From assembly GCF_014596745.1 (NCBI RefSeq), contig NZ_JABTCF010000001.1:744001-808000 (forward strand): a DNA stretch of 64,000 bases. Reading direction: 5' to 3'. Under the pieces are notes generated by a model. The model was not told the DNA's origin. It searched no databases and worked only from the letters and a program-made list of their open reading frames with translations. The DNA is from Maribacter aquimaris. Its GTDB lineage: Bacteria > Bacteroidota > Bacteroidia > Flavobacteriales > Flavobacteriaceae. Below, piece after piece: positions 46,920 through 56,503 of this stretch (positions are counted from its first letter, which is position 1; every line of letters starts with the position of its first letter). The position numbers were made by a program, and so were the translations under genes.

Positions 46920-47990
46920 TTATCCGAAATCCGCTATGTATTGTAGTTGATTTCTATTGATTACGATTATCTTATTGTTACTATCGGATCGAATTAATCC
47001 CTCCTTTTTGAAACTGGACAGTACACGAATAGCGGTTTCCGTGGCCGTGCCGATCAGCCCCGCAAAATCTTCACGGGAAACATTTGCCCCGGCAAGCTCC
47101 TCGCCACCAATCAGACCTTTATCGTACAATTCCAATAAGGTAGTGGCCGCACGTTTTCGAACCGTATCGAAAGCCATACCCATTAACTGGTCCTGTAGAT
47201 GCTGTAGATCATTCGAAATCATCCCGATAAATTTATTCGAAACATCTTTGTTGTTGAATAATAGATGGGTAAACTCATTTTTGGGAATTGCACATAATTT
47301 ACATTCATCGAGCGCAACTGCAGTTTCGGTATACATACCAGAAGGACCAAGTACAGAAAGTTGCCCTACAAAATCCCCTGTTTTGAACATCCCTGTCAAA
47401 TATTCCTTACCGTTTTCGCTGTACTTAAAGGTTTTTATTGCACCACTGTGTATAAAATAGAGATTATGGGCAGTATCGCCCTCAGAATAGATTTCCTTCT
47501 TTCGTTCATATTCCAATACCTCTCGGTCTGCAGAAAGATCTTGTAGATTTTGATATTCAGAGGCCTCCTGTATAAAAGCATTTATTCCTTCCACATTTTT
47601 GGAGAATTCCTTACGAAGGAAATCGTTCTTTTTTAGGCGTATATCAATGGCCTCTAACAGTTCATCTGCCTCAAAAGGTTTGGTCAAGTAATCATCTGCA
47701 CCCATTGTCATACCTTTTCGCAGGTCTGCACGCTCCGATTTAGCGGTTAAGAATATAAAAGGAATTCCCGCCGTTTCCGGGTTTTCTTTCAAATGTTCAA
47801 AAACCCCATAACCATCCAGTTTCGGCATCATTATATCACATACGATTAAATCTGGCAAAACTTCTTCTGCCTTTACAATTCCTTCATTCCCATCCTTCGC
47901 CGTGGTAACCAAATAGTTTTCCAATTCCAATATCTCTGCGGTCATCTCCCGCACATCTTGACTATCTTCAATGAGTAGTATTTTTTTCAT
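46920..47990 (-). CDS. response regulator with CRP/FNR DNA-binding module
   Basis: 356 residues. Receiver domain at about 1-120 with phospho-acceptor D52 in VCDIMMPKLDG, plus FLTAK and the YLTKPF Lys. A linker leads to a cyclic-nucleotide-binding-fold domain (about 160-275, SEGDTAHNLYFIHSGAIK, in part) and a CRP-type winged helix (about 275-350). The recognition helix reads TATETAIRVLSSF; the Glu and Arg align with FNR E209 and R213, which read the TGA core of a half-site. It starts 23 bp inside the end of the histidine kinase gene, so the pair is co-expressed. It is the best local candidate to bind TGAC-N4-GTCA. Confidence 0.9.
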   Translation of the reverse strand: MKKILLIEDSQDVREMTAEILELENYLVTTAKDGNEGIVKAEEVLPDLIVCDIMMPKLDGYGVFEHLKENPETAGIPFIFLTAKSERADLRKGMTMGADDYLTKPFEADELLEAIDIRLKKNDFLRKEFSKNVEGINAFIQEASEYQNLQDLSADREVLEYERKKEIYSEGDTAHNLYFIHSGAIKTFKYSENGKEYLTGMFKTGDFVGQLSVLGPSGMYTETAVALDECKLCAIPKNEFTHLLFNNKDVSNKFIGMISNDLQHLQDQLMGMAFDTVRKRAATTLLELYDKGLIGGEELAGANVSREDFAGLIGTATETAIRVLSSFKKEGLIRSDSNNKIIVINRNQLQYIADFG

Positions 47991-50900
47991 CTTCGTTTTG
48001 ATTTATGGGTAATTTGACATAAAAGATGGTGCCTTTGTCCAACTCAGTTTTAAAACTTATAGTCCCCCCCATTAATTCGGCATATTGTTTTACGATATTT
48101 AAACCCAGACCAGTACCTTGGATATTTACAGCATTCTTTGCCCGGTGAAACCTTTTAAAAAGGTGATCTTGATCTTCTTCCGGTATCCCTATACCTTGAT
48201 CTTCTACACTAAATTCTACCAAATCGTGATTGGCCCCCATTTTATAGATAATCTCTGTATTTTCTTCAGAATACTTAATGGCATTCGACAGCAAATTGTG
48301 GACAATGTGACGCAATAGATTTGAATCGAGACTTACCATTAACTTGGATGATCCGCTTACAAATTTGATTACCTGTCCTTTTTTTGCGTTCCCCTGAATC
48401 TCTTCGATAATCGTTTTTGAAAAATCGACGCTGTCAAATGTACTTGGTTGTACTTCAACCTTACCTTCCTCCAACTTACTTAGCGAAAGGAATTCATTTA
48501 AAATAATGACCAGATTTTTAACGCTGGATTTTATGCGGTCAACATAACCGATACGTTTTTCTTCCTTACCAGGGTCATTCTGTCTTTCAATAAGATTGGC
48601 AGCAGATAGAATAGTACTTAATGGGGTTCGAAATTCATGTGAGGCGGTGGACACAAACCGTGATTTTAGTTCACTCAATTCCTGTTCCCTTTTTAGGGCT
48701 TTAATAATTTCATGTTCTGCCTCTTTTTGTAAAGAAATATTGTTGTATACCAATAATACTTTTAAAATAGTATTATCTACATCAAAAAGTGGCGCAGTAT
48801 TCACCATATATGACCTGTCCTGAAATTCTACTTCAAAAGAACAATGTTCCCCATCAAATGTTCTTTCAATATTGCTTTTGAGCTTTTCCTTAATATGTTC
48901 TGGCGCTAAATCGATGGCATCAATGGCAGACTTCGATTTTTCAACATCTTTGAGCCTCAATTCATCCCATTCTTCCCCTTCTATAAAAACCACTTCATAA
49001 TTTGCATCTACCACCTCGACAAACCCCATAGGAAAATCCTTGGCAATCTTATAAAACAATTGTTGATTGGTCAGTGCTCGTTTTTCAGCTTCTTCAGTTA
49101 CTTGAATTTGATCTTCGAGGCTTAAATTAGATGCCACCAGTTTTTGTACCATTTTTTGAAGTTCTTGGGTACGTTCGTCGACCTTATCTTCAAGATTCTT
49201 TGTATAATCCGCGAGTTTATCCGTACTGTCCTTAAGGGCTAGTGAAATTTCATGCTGTTCAATGGCCATACTCGCGACTTGTACCATATCAGCCATTATT
49301 TGTTTTTCATTGTCTAATGGCAATCTTGAAACCTTATTGTAAACTGCAAAAGTTCCCAAAACCTCATCCTTGGATGATAGTATAGGAAAAGACCAACAAG
49401 ACTGTAAACCATCACCCGATGCCACTTTTCCTAGGTCTACCCAATTTGGGTCGCTGGCTATATTGGCCGTAATTACTTCTTTTTTTGTAAACGCTGCCGT
49501 ACCACATGAACCAACATTAGGCCCAATAGAGAGTCCTTCAGAAGCAGTAGCAAACTTTTCTGGAAGATTAGGTCCCGACAATTTATGTAAGGTGTTTTTA
49601 TAACGATCCAGTAATAATAAAGAAGCCATACTATTCGGGATAGTCTTTTCTATGGTATCCACGATTTTATCCCCTATGTCCTTTAAAGGTTCATTTTGGA
49701 TAATCATATCCATCACGGTATTGACACCACTTTTTACTATATCCTTTTGTTTACGTACCGTAACATCGTTTTCTATGCCTATAAAATGGGTCAGCGTCTT
49801 TTTTTCGTCGAATACAGGAGTGAGGGAAATCTCATTCCAGAACATCCGACGATCTTTCCGGTAGTTACGCAAAACCACTTGGCAACTTTTACCCTCTGCA
49901 ATGGCAGCCTCCATGATTTTGTTTTCATGTTGCTCTATATCGTCACCTTGTAAGAATTGAAAATTTTTCCCTACAATATCCTGTGCATGGTAGCCCGTAA
50001 TCGTTAAAAAAGCATCATTAGTATAGATTATAGGTATATCATGCTGTCGTGCATCTGCAATAACGATACCACTAGAGCTTGCGGCCAATGCCCTTTGTTG
50101 TAGGAATAGGGTGTCTTCCATGTCCTTCTTTTCAGTAATGTCCCTACCAATGCACATAACCTTGTTCTTATCAAAAGGAACGAAGCGTACTTCAAAAAAA
50201 AGTTGTCGCCCTCTTATCGGCAGTTCGAATTTCTCGACGATTATTTGATGATGTTTATCTGCCTCCTTTAGTGCATTTATGAAGGGCATACTTGTTTTAT
50301 CCTGTAAAAAATCGGAAACATTCTTTCCTATTAGTTCTTCCATGGCATCGAATAGCTTGGTATGCTGTTCCATATTAGCCTGTAAAAGATTTCCGTTTAT
50401 ATCATATATGGAAATCAAATCCGGATGTGCCCCAAAAATAGCCCTGTTCTTTTCCTCGCTTAGACATAAGTTTTCAAAATAGGTCTTTCTCTCGGTGATG
50501 TCACGGATAATGGCTAGAAAATCACCTTGATCCGTTTGATTAATCCGTGATTCATAATGTCTCAACTCATCTTTCACAATAAGTGAATACTCTACAAGTT
50601 GGGTCTCTTTTGTTTTATCACATAGTTTAAAACCCCGTCTAATTATTCCACAAACCTTCGAAGGAAGAATCACATCGATATTTTTACCTATATGTTCACT
50701 AAAAGGCGCTACTAGTTCAAAACTATCATGCGCATGAACTTCTAGGTGATTACCTAATTTATCGTAGACTATCACTAAATCTGGTAAGGTTTTGATTAAA
50801 TCCTTATTCTTTTCCTCACTAATACTTAGGTTTTCTATATAAGCTATCTTTTCGGTTACATCCTGTACAAAACCTTCTATGGCGAAACACCTGTTCTTAG

Positions 50901-51303
50901 CATCATAAACGCCCTGACCTTGCTCCCAAAAGTGACATATTCTTCCACTTTTGTGTTTTATTCGAAATTGGATACTAAAAGGTTCTTTTTTAGCAAGTGC
51001 TTTTTGAATATTATTCCAGACCATTTTTCGGTCTTCTTCCAAGATAAGTTGACCAAATTGAACGGTACCGTTCACGAATTCCTCAGGTGTATATCCAGTC
51101 AAAACCAAACAGCCAGCACTTTTGTACTCCGAACTATAGTTTTTATCATTTTTGGCTCGATAGGCATAACCGGGCAAGTTGTTGATTAGCGTATTTAATT
51201 TCCTATTACTTTCGTTCAAGGCGGCAATAAGCTCTAGATGCGTTTGATGCCCTACCGACAGGTTGTTGTTAGAATATTGTATATCACTTTGTAGTTCTTT
51301 CAT
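47968..51303 (-). CDS. soluble multi-PAS/GAF hybrid-sensor histidine kinase
   Basis: 1111 residues, no transmembrane segment. Order: PAS (about 30-155), PAS (about 165-275), PAS (about 285-395), LOV-like PAS (about 400-515), GAF (about 520-690), coiled coil (about 690-755), PAS (about 760-870), HisKA with H889 in ASHEFRTPLST, and HATPase with N, G1 (DQGIGIPEED) and G2 (GTGLGLNIVKQY) boxes. The LOV-like domain reads GKNFQFLQG: F448 replaces the photoactive Cys. Being soluble with flavin/PAS modules, it should sense an internal signal such as redox, oxygen or light. It is partnered with the overlapping receiver-CRP fusion. Confidence 0.93.
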   Translation of the reverse strand: MKELQSDIQYSNNNLSVGHQTHLELIAALNESNRKLNTLINNLPGYAYRAKNDKNYSSEYKSAGCLVLTGYTPEEFVNGTVQFGQLILEEDRKMVWNNIQKALAKKEPFSIQFRIKHKSGRICHFWEQGQGVYDAKNRCFAIEGFVQDVTEKIAYIENLSISEEKNKDLIKTLPDLVIVYDKLGNHLEVHAHDSFELVAPFSEHIGKNIDVILPSKVCGIIRRGFKLCDKTKETQLVEYSLIVKDELRHYESRINQTDQGDFLAIIRDITERKTYFENLCLSEEKNRAIFGAHPDLISIYDINGNLLQANMEQHTKLFDAMEELIGKNVSDFLQDKTSMPFINALKEADKHHQIIVEKFELPIRGRQLFFEVRFVPFDKNKVMCIGRDITEKKDMEDTLFLQQRALAASSSGIVIADARQHDIPIIYTNDAFLTITGYHAQDIVGKNFQFLQGDDIEQHENKIMEAAIAEGKSCQVVLRNYRKDRRMFWNEISLTPVFDEKKTLTHFIGIENDVTVRKQKDIVKSGVNTVMDMIIQNEPLKDIGDKIVDTIEKTIPNSMASLLLLDRYKNTLHKLSGPNLPEKFATASEGLSIGPNVGSCGTAAFTKKEVITANIASDPNWVDLGKVASGDGLQSCWSFPILSSKDEVLGTFAVYNKVSRLPLDNEKQIMADMVQVASMAIEQHEISLALKDSTDKLADYTKNLEDKVDERTQELQKMVQKLVASNLSLEDQIQVTEEAEKRALTNQQLFYKIAKDFPMGFVEVVDANYEVVFIEGEEWDELRLKDVEKSKSAIDAIDLAPEHIKEKLKSNIERTFDGEHCSFEVEFQDRSYMVNTAPLFDVDNTILKVLLVYNNISLQKEAEHEIIKALKREQELSELKSRFVSTASHEFRTPLSTILSAANLIERQNDPGKEEKRIGYVDRIKSSVKNLVIILNEFLSLSKLEEGKVEVQPSTFDSVDFSKTIIEEIQGNAKKGQVIKFVSGSSKLMVSLDSNLLRHIVHNLLSNAIKYSEENTEIIYKMGANHDLVEFSVEDQGIGIPEEDQDHLFKRFHRAKNAVNIQGTGLGLNIVKQYAELMGGTISFKTELDKGTIFYVKLPINQNEDEKNTTH

Positions 51304-51731
51304 CCTAAATCGTTACACTTTATTAGAGTCGGTAAAATGCGGGATTTACCTAATAACATGCTAAATCAATCAACGGCATAATCCAAAGTCTTTTCTTCTA
51401 TCTTTATAACTTTTATGCACATTATAATCCTTATTGGTTATCCAAGGAACTGTTGTTTTTTTATTATCAAAAGAATCCCCATCTCTTCATTTAAATTATT
51501 TTGTGATTCGAAAAAGGAATTATCAAAGTTGATTTATAATTAAACAGCACCAATAAATTTTTTGAACTTAAAACTTCAATTTACGAAAGTATTTTTAGTG
51601 ATATGGTTTAAGAAGCAGGAGTTATCGACACAGTTAAATAAACAAATAGGCCAAGGTCATACCCCTTCAATTCCAAATTAACCATTGACGTTTACTTTAT
51701 CTTTCTGAAATTGCTGTATGTAAACATTTTA

Positions 51732-51773
51732 CAAAGGTAATACCCCTTTTATCTAAAATCATGACCTAGGTCA
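51732..51773 (-). promoter_or_regulatory. TGAC-N4-GTCA operator and -7 element facing the histidine kinase
   Basis: Box TGACCTAGGTCA (51762-51773), a perfect palindrome within CATGACCTAGGTCATG. TACCTTTG (complement of 51732-51739) is a perfect TAnnTTTG, 22 bp away. The kinase start is 428 bp beyond the -7 element, so a long leader or an unseen RNA would be implied. The remaining 51304-51731 shows no ORF. Confidence 0.6.
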
Positions 51774-51915
51774 TGAATTATACTAAGCTTAAATATATTT
51801 AGAATCTCCAGATTAAGTAGAAACACTATCCTGTTTTTATAAAATATATGAGACAAACCTAATAATAGCCTCCGGATATAAAATAATCTCCTAATAGACG
51901 AAAAAAACAGAAAGC

Positions 51916-51958
51916 TGACCCAGGTCATGACCTGACAGTTAAAGCGAGATTAATTTTA
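51916..51958 (+). promoter_or_regulatory. TGAC-N4-GTCA operator and -7 element of the universal stress gene
   Basis: Box TGACCCAGGTCA (51916-51927), followed by an extra TGACCTGACAG. TAATTTTA (51951-51958) lies exactly 23 bp downstream and differs from TAnnTTTG only at its last base. The gene starts 17 bp later. Confidence 0.7.
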
Positions 51959-51975
51959 TCCTAAATTTTGATGTC

Positions 51976-52827
51976 ATGAAAAAAATAATCTTACCCACTG
52001 ATTTTTCAGATAATGCTTACAACGCTATTAGATATGCTGCCCAACTATTCAAAGATGAAAACACTACTTTTTATTTACTGCATACCTACACACCCCCTAT
52101 CTATGCATCGGAATTTGTATCGCAAAGTCCAATTGAATATGAGCTAGCTGATGCGTATAGGGCTAACTCGATATCCCAATTGAAAAAAACCAAAAATAGA
52201 GTTGAAAAAGAATTTAAAAACCCAAAACATTCCTTTATCACACATTCTGCTTTCAATACTTTGGTAGAAGAAGTATTGGGCACCATTGAATATGAAAAGG
52301 CCGACCTTGTTATTATGGGAACCCAAGGGGCCACAGGCGCCAATGAAATTTTGTTTGGCACAAATACGGTACATCTTATTAAAAAATCAACCTGTCCCGT
52401 TATTGCCGTACCTACAGACTTTGTTTACGAGTCTCCAAAAGAAATATTGTTCCCGACAGATTATGAAATTGATTATAGTAAGGTGCAACTGAAACAGCTG
52501 GTAATGATTGCCAAAAGCCAAAATTCATTACTGCATGTACTCCATATTTCTTCCGGCTATGAATTGACCAATGAACAAGAAGGAAATAAAAAAAGACTTG
52601 AATCCCAATTAGGTTCAAACAATACGATATCCCACGATATCCCGGATCAAGAAGTTATCGAGGCCATCAATGGTTTTCAAACAAAAAAACCGATTATGTT
52701 ATTGGTTATGGTACGTAATAAACATACATTTTTTGAACGTTTATTTATTGAGCCACTTATTAAGAAAATAGCGTTTCATGTAAAAATACCTTTCATGGTA
52801 ATGCCTTATATTTCACAAAAAGAGTAA
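51976..52827 (+). CDS. universal stress protein with two UspA-type domains
   Basis: 283 residues. The N-terminal UspA domain (about 1-148) keeps the ATP-binding motif G115-x2-G118-x9-G128-T129. The C-terminal half (about 150-283) is a second, degenerate copy without the motif. Tandem Usp proteins are typical of stress regulons. It is the first gene of a short operon with the helical-protein gene that follows by 57 bp. Confidence 0.9.
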   Translation: MKKIILPTDFSDNAYNAIRYAAQLFKDENTTFYLLHTYTPPIYASEFVSQSPIEYELADAYRANSISQLKKTKNRVEKEFKNPKHSFITHSAFNTLVEEVLGTIEYEKADLVIMGTQGATGANEILFGTNTVHLIKKSTCPVIAVPTDFVYESPKEILFPTDYEIDYSKVQLKQLVMIAKSQNSLLHVLHISSGYELTNEQEGNKKRLESQLGSNNTISHDIPDQEVIEAINGFQTKKPIMLLVMVRNKHTFFERLFIEPLIKKIAFHVKIPFMVMPYISQKE

Positions 52828-52884
52828 GGCTATTAACCCTTATTGCTTCTTGTATTGATTAAAAAAATACTAAACCATTGAACA

Positions 52885-53379
52885 ATGAGAATGGAACAAA
52901 AATTTGCCGTTAAAATACAACCAGAAAAAGTAGATGCCCTTTATGAAGAATTTCAGCAGTGGTATTCCACATTGTGTTTATTTCATGATGAAATACTATT
53001 TTTCGACCGATTGATTAATTCCTATGTGTTCGTACCCCATACCCCTGATTTTTTTGAGCGATTGGAGAATTATAGAAATCGTATTTGGAATAGTAAAAAA
53101 GAAATCATTACCCTAAAAAAAGCTCTCAAAATACATAAAAGGGGTATAGCTGGAATGCTGGAATGCGACGATGAAAGTTGTGATGTATTATTCTACCAAA
53201 AACACGAACAATTGAAAAAAACGATAGAAGCCTACACTAAAAAGTCTCGAAACTTACGAAATGAAATTTTCAACTATGCTGCAAGTATCCTGAAAAACAG
53301 AAAATCAAAGCCCTCATCACAAATTATGCATTACCCATTAAACCATCTAGAAGGAAGAGACTTTCTAACAGCCCCATAA
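52885..53379 (+). CDS. helical protein, function unknown
   Basis: 164 residues, largely helical with a basic middle and end (EIITLKKALKIHKRG and NAAS-type region). It has a similar layout to the 134-residue protein at 30603-31007: an aromatic first helix, a long charged helix and a basic C-terminal helix. Family not recognised. Follows the Usp gene by 57 bp and is probably expressed with it. Nothing is recognised in the 187 bp after it. Confidence 0.6.
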   Translation: MRMEQKFAVKIQPEKVDALYEEFQQWYSTLCLFHDEILFFDRLINSYVFVPHTPDFFERLENYRNRIWNSKKEIITLKKALKIHKRGIAGMLECDDESCDVLFYQKHEQLKKTIEAYTKKSRNLRNEIFNYAASILKNRKSKPSSQIMHYPLNHLEGRDFLTAP

Positions 53380-53566
53380 AAATTATGTTAAAATGCCCCC
53401 CAATCAATTCTTCATTCCATAGTGACGGGGTCTCCATTTTACATTCCGGAACCATTCGGTTATAGATTGATTGTATTTATATTACTCTTTGATAAGGGAA
53501 GAAACAATACATTCCACCCAAATGAATAGAAATAAAACTGTTCAAGCAAATTCGCTAATAAAACCA

Positions 53567-54331
53567 TTAAGATAAATTGTTCTTGTTGCTATCTAGTTCA
53601 GACTTAGCCTTTGAATAACCAATTTGGAAAATAGTATCGATATCCCTAACGTCAAACGTACCGAAATCACACAATTTTTCCGGAAATACAACAACATCAC
53701 AATCTGCGAATTTCACCAAGGATTCGCAACTGATCTTTATCTTATAAGCCCTATCGGCAATGTTGTATGAGTGTTTTAAATCCTCAACTTTAATCTTCTT
53801 CAAAGGGTTGACAAAACTACCGATAATTTCATCACAGGATTCTTTTAGGGGTTCCACCGGAAAATTATTGATTACACCACCATCTATATAATAAGATCCA
53901 CCGATTTTGGTAGGTGTAAAAACCCCTGGAAATGAAGCCGAGGCCAAAACGGGACGAATAACCTCTCCTGAATCAAATATTTTTAAAGAACCCTTTATAA
54001 TATCCGTGGCTGTAACGAAAAACGGCATTTTTAACGCTTTGAAATCATCTTCGGGCAACAATTTCTTGAAATCGGTATAGAACTTTGAGCTATCGATAAA
54101 TCCTGGTTTTCCTAACGCATAATTATGGGTATGGAAAATAGGGATGGTTTTGAAAAAATGTAATATTTCTTCCCAACCGATGCCCCCGGCATACAAGACC
54201 CCAACGATTGCCCCAGCACTCGTACCCGAAATGTGTGTGGGATATTTACCATTTTCCTCCAATGCCTTAATAACCCCTATATGGGCAACGCCACGCATAC
54301 CGCCCCCAGACAAAACCAATCCTGTATTCAT
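53567..54331 (-). CDS. patatin-like phospholipase
   Basis: 254 residues. LVLSGGGMRGVAHIGVI holds the oxyanion-hole glycines, GTSAG the catalytic Ser, and YIDGGVINNFPVEPL the catalytic Asp (DGG), so the Ser-Asp dyad is complete. No signal peptide is seen. Lipid acyl hydrolase activity is expected. It is last in a leftward operon, 24 bp after cardiolipin synthase, fitting phospholipid turnover. Confidence 0.92.
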   Translation of the reverse strand: MNTGLVLSGGGMRGVAHIGVIKALEENGKYPTHISGTSAGAIVGVLYAGGIGWEEILHFFKTIPIFHTHNYALGKPGFIDSSKFYTDFKKLLPEDDFKALKMPFFVTATDIIKGSLKIFDSGEVIRPVLASASFPGVFTPTKIGGSYYIDGGVINNFPVEPLKESCDEIIGSFVNPLKKIKVEDLKHSYNIADRAYKIKISCESLVKFADCDVVVFPEKLCDFGTFDVRDIDTIFQIGYSKAKSELDSNKNNLS

Positions 54332-54355
54332 ACTGTTTGTTTAAATATTGAATTT

Positions 54356-55798
54356 CTAAAGGACCGGGCTAAACACCTTAGCCATGCCCTCTTTTAATCG
54401 ATTAATTTTAGGTCTTTTCAGATAGTCTATATAGTCAAGTTGAGTACTTTTTTTACAATCACCAAGAAAATCATTACGCAATGTTTCGGCAAATTCCTTT
54501 TCATATATCAGGACATTGACTTCGTAGTTCTGCTCAAAACTTCGTATATCGAGGTTCGCCGTACCTATTGTCGTTAGTTCATCATCTGAAACAATTATTT
54601 TACTGTGTAAAAATCCATCGGAATATTGATAGATTTTTATTCCTGCCTCTAAGTAATCTTCAAAATACGAACTGACCGTCCATTTAACTAAAAAATTATC
54701 GGAATTGGCCGGCAGCAATATGCGAACATCAACACCACCAATGGCAGCATCTCGTAAAGCTTCTAATAAAACCTCTCCAGGAATAACATAAGGATTGGTA
54801 ATATAAACGTACTTTTCGGCCGCATTGATAATTGCAATATACAATTGATGTATAGACGAATAATCGGAATCGGGGCCGCTTGAAACCACTTGTGCAATCG
54901 ATTTTCCCTGAGCGGCATGTTCAACGAAATAGGGCCGTGACAATATATCGTTCTTTCCGCTGGCAAAACTCCAATCCACAGCAAAAACTGCCTGCAGACT
55001 ATTAATTACCGGGCCCTTTAATTGCAGGTGCATATCGTGCCAAACACCCAAAACGGGATCTCCTTTGATATATTTGTCCGAAACGTTAATACCGCCTGTA
55101 AAGGCCACACATCCGTCTACAATAACAATTTTTCTATGGTTACGGTAATTGACGGAAGAAAGAAGCCTGCTGAACCGAATCGGTAAGAAGCTATGGATTT
55201 CTACCCCCGTATCTCGGAGTTCCCTTATATGTTTTTTGGTCAACATTCGGCTGCCCAAGCCGTCATATAGTGCACGGATTTGGACGCCCTCCTTAGCCTT
55301 GCTTTTGAGTATAGCCATGAATCGTTGCGCCAAGTCACCTTCTTCAAAAATGTAATATTGAATATGGATATAGTATTTGGCCTCTTGCATGGCCCTAAAT
55401 ATGGCTTTGAAAGTAGCTGGTCCATCCTTTAACGGAACAAGCTCATTCCCGAAGGAAGGTGTAAACTTAGAACTCTTGGTAATCAGTTTTACCAATTTCA
55501 CATGCTTTTTCAAAAGTTTGGACATTTGGGCTTTATCGTCTTCCCCTACGGTTTGGTAGTACTTATCGACACCATCAAGATATTCGGTAACCAGCTCTGT
55601 CTTTTTTAACTTGAAGAATTTATTTTTTTTCCGATTACGCCCTAAAATAAAATAGAACAGCATACCGCCCACAGGAATTGTGAAAATAGCCAAAAGCCAT
55701 CCCAAGGTTTTGGTAGGCCGAACACCATAGAGAAAAAGCCTTATCACCATCGCGATGGCCAAAATAAAATACAAAATAAGGGCTACTGTTGCACCCAT
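54356..55798 (-). CDS. cardiolipin synthase (phospholipase D family)
   Basis: 480 residues, two N-terminal hydrophobic helices (about 1-55), then two HKD motifs: NYRNHRKIVIVDG and FLHSKIIVSDDELTTIGTANLD (seen in parts). This is the layout of bacterial Cls, which condenses phosphatidyl groups to cardiolipin in the inner membrane. Located between the DUF6134-like and patatin genes. Confidence 0.92.
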   Translation of the reverse strand: MGATVALILYFILAIAMVIRLFLYGVRPTKTLGWLLAIFTIPVGGMLFYFILGRNRKKNKFFKLKKTELVTEYLDGVDKYYQTVGEDDKAQMSKLLKKHVKLVKLITKSSKFTPSFGNELVPLKDGPATFKAIFRAMQEAKYYIHIQYYIFEEGDLAQRFMAILKSKAKEGVQIRALYDGLGSRMLTKKHIRELRDTGVEIHSFLPIRFSRLLSSVNYRNHRKIVIVDGCVAFTGGINVSDKYIKGDPVLGVWHDMHLQLKGPVINSLQAVFAVDWSFASGKNDILSRPYFVEHAAQGKSIAQVVSSGPDSDYSSIHQLYIAIINAAEKYVYITNPYVIPGEVLLEALRDAAIGGVDVRILLPANSDNFLVKWTVSSYFEDYLEAGIKIYQYSDGFLHSKIIVSDDELTTIGTANLDIRSFEQNYEVNVLIYEKEFAETLRNDFLGDCKKSTQLDYIDYLKRPKINRLKEGMAKVFSPVL

Positions 55799-55829
55799 AA
55801 TTAACTTGGCTAAAAATCAATATTTACCA

Positions 55830-56450
55830 TTACTTCCTTGCCACTATGCTTAAATGAATCAATCCACCATCAATATCTGCCTTTTCGAGACTTCCGTTTT
55901 TGTAATAATAAATATTTTCCTGCTTTTTCGCATTGATTTTTTTATAACTATGATTTCCTAAGGCAACTATGGCATTAAGGCTTCCACCCTGCTCTGAAAA
56001 GCATTCGTTTATTCCCGTGGGTTCTCGGAAAAACAACAAGACGGTAGTATAGTCGATAGCCTGGTGCAGCACTGTTTTTGGTTTCCCATTCTTTATTACA
56101 TAATAATTTTTATCCTTCAATCCCGTACGAGTCTTAACGTGGGGCTTTTGGTTTATCAGAATATCGACATTGGCCTTTTTCAATATACTTTTTTCAAAAA
56201 TCACATTATATTCATAATCTACCTCAACATCTTTGATAATCTTCGTTTTTATACTGGTTAGGCTCTTATAAATCGTTTGAGAACCATCCGTGGTTCTGGT
56301 GGCCTCTAAACTACCGATTACCTTATCATTCATAATGATATCAAATAACAAAGAAGTATTATCACCATTTGGCACATCAAATTGACCTATGAAAAAAGAA
56401 AAAAACAAGACTTGCCAGATTAGATGGGAATAGTTGAGCAATAATATCAT
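55830..56450 (-). CDS. exported DUF6134-like protein
   Basis: 206 residues with an N-terminal hydrophobic segment (about 1-22, likely signal). The mature part is beta-rich, with FDIIMNDKVIGSLEATRTTDGSQT at its start (quoted in part) and VLLFFREPTGINECFSEQGG near the middle, a layout I associate with DUF6134 proteins; the assignment is tentative. Role unknown. It is first in the operon with cardiolipin synthase and patatin, preceded by an operator. Confidence 0.65.
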   Translation of the reverse strand: MILLLNYSHLIWQVLFFSFFIGQFDVPNGDNTSLLFDIIMNDKVIGSLEATRTTDGSQTIYKSLTSIKTKIIKDVEVDYEYNVIFEKSILKKANVDILINQKPHVKTRTGLKDKNYYVIKNGKPKTVLHQAIDYTTVLLFFREPTGINECFSEQGGSLNAIVALGNHSYKKINAKKQENIYYYKNGSLEKADIDGGLIHLSIVARK

Positions 56451-56503
56451 TTAATTTTATTTAGAACTACCCATAATCAAAAAATATGAATGTAATATGA
56501 ATA

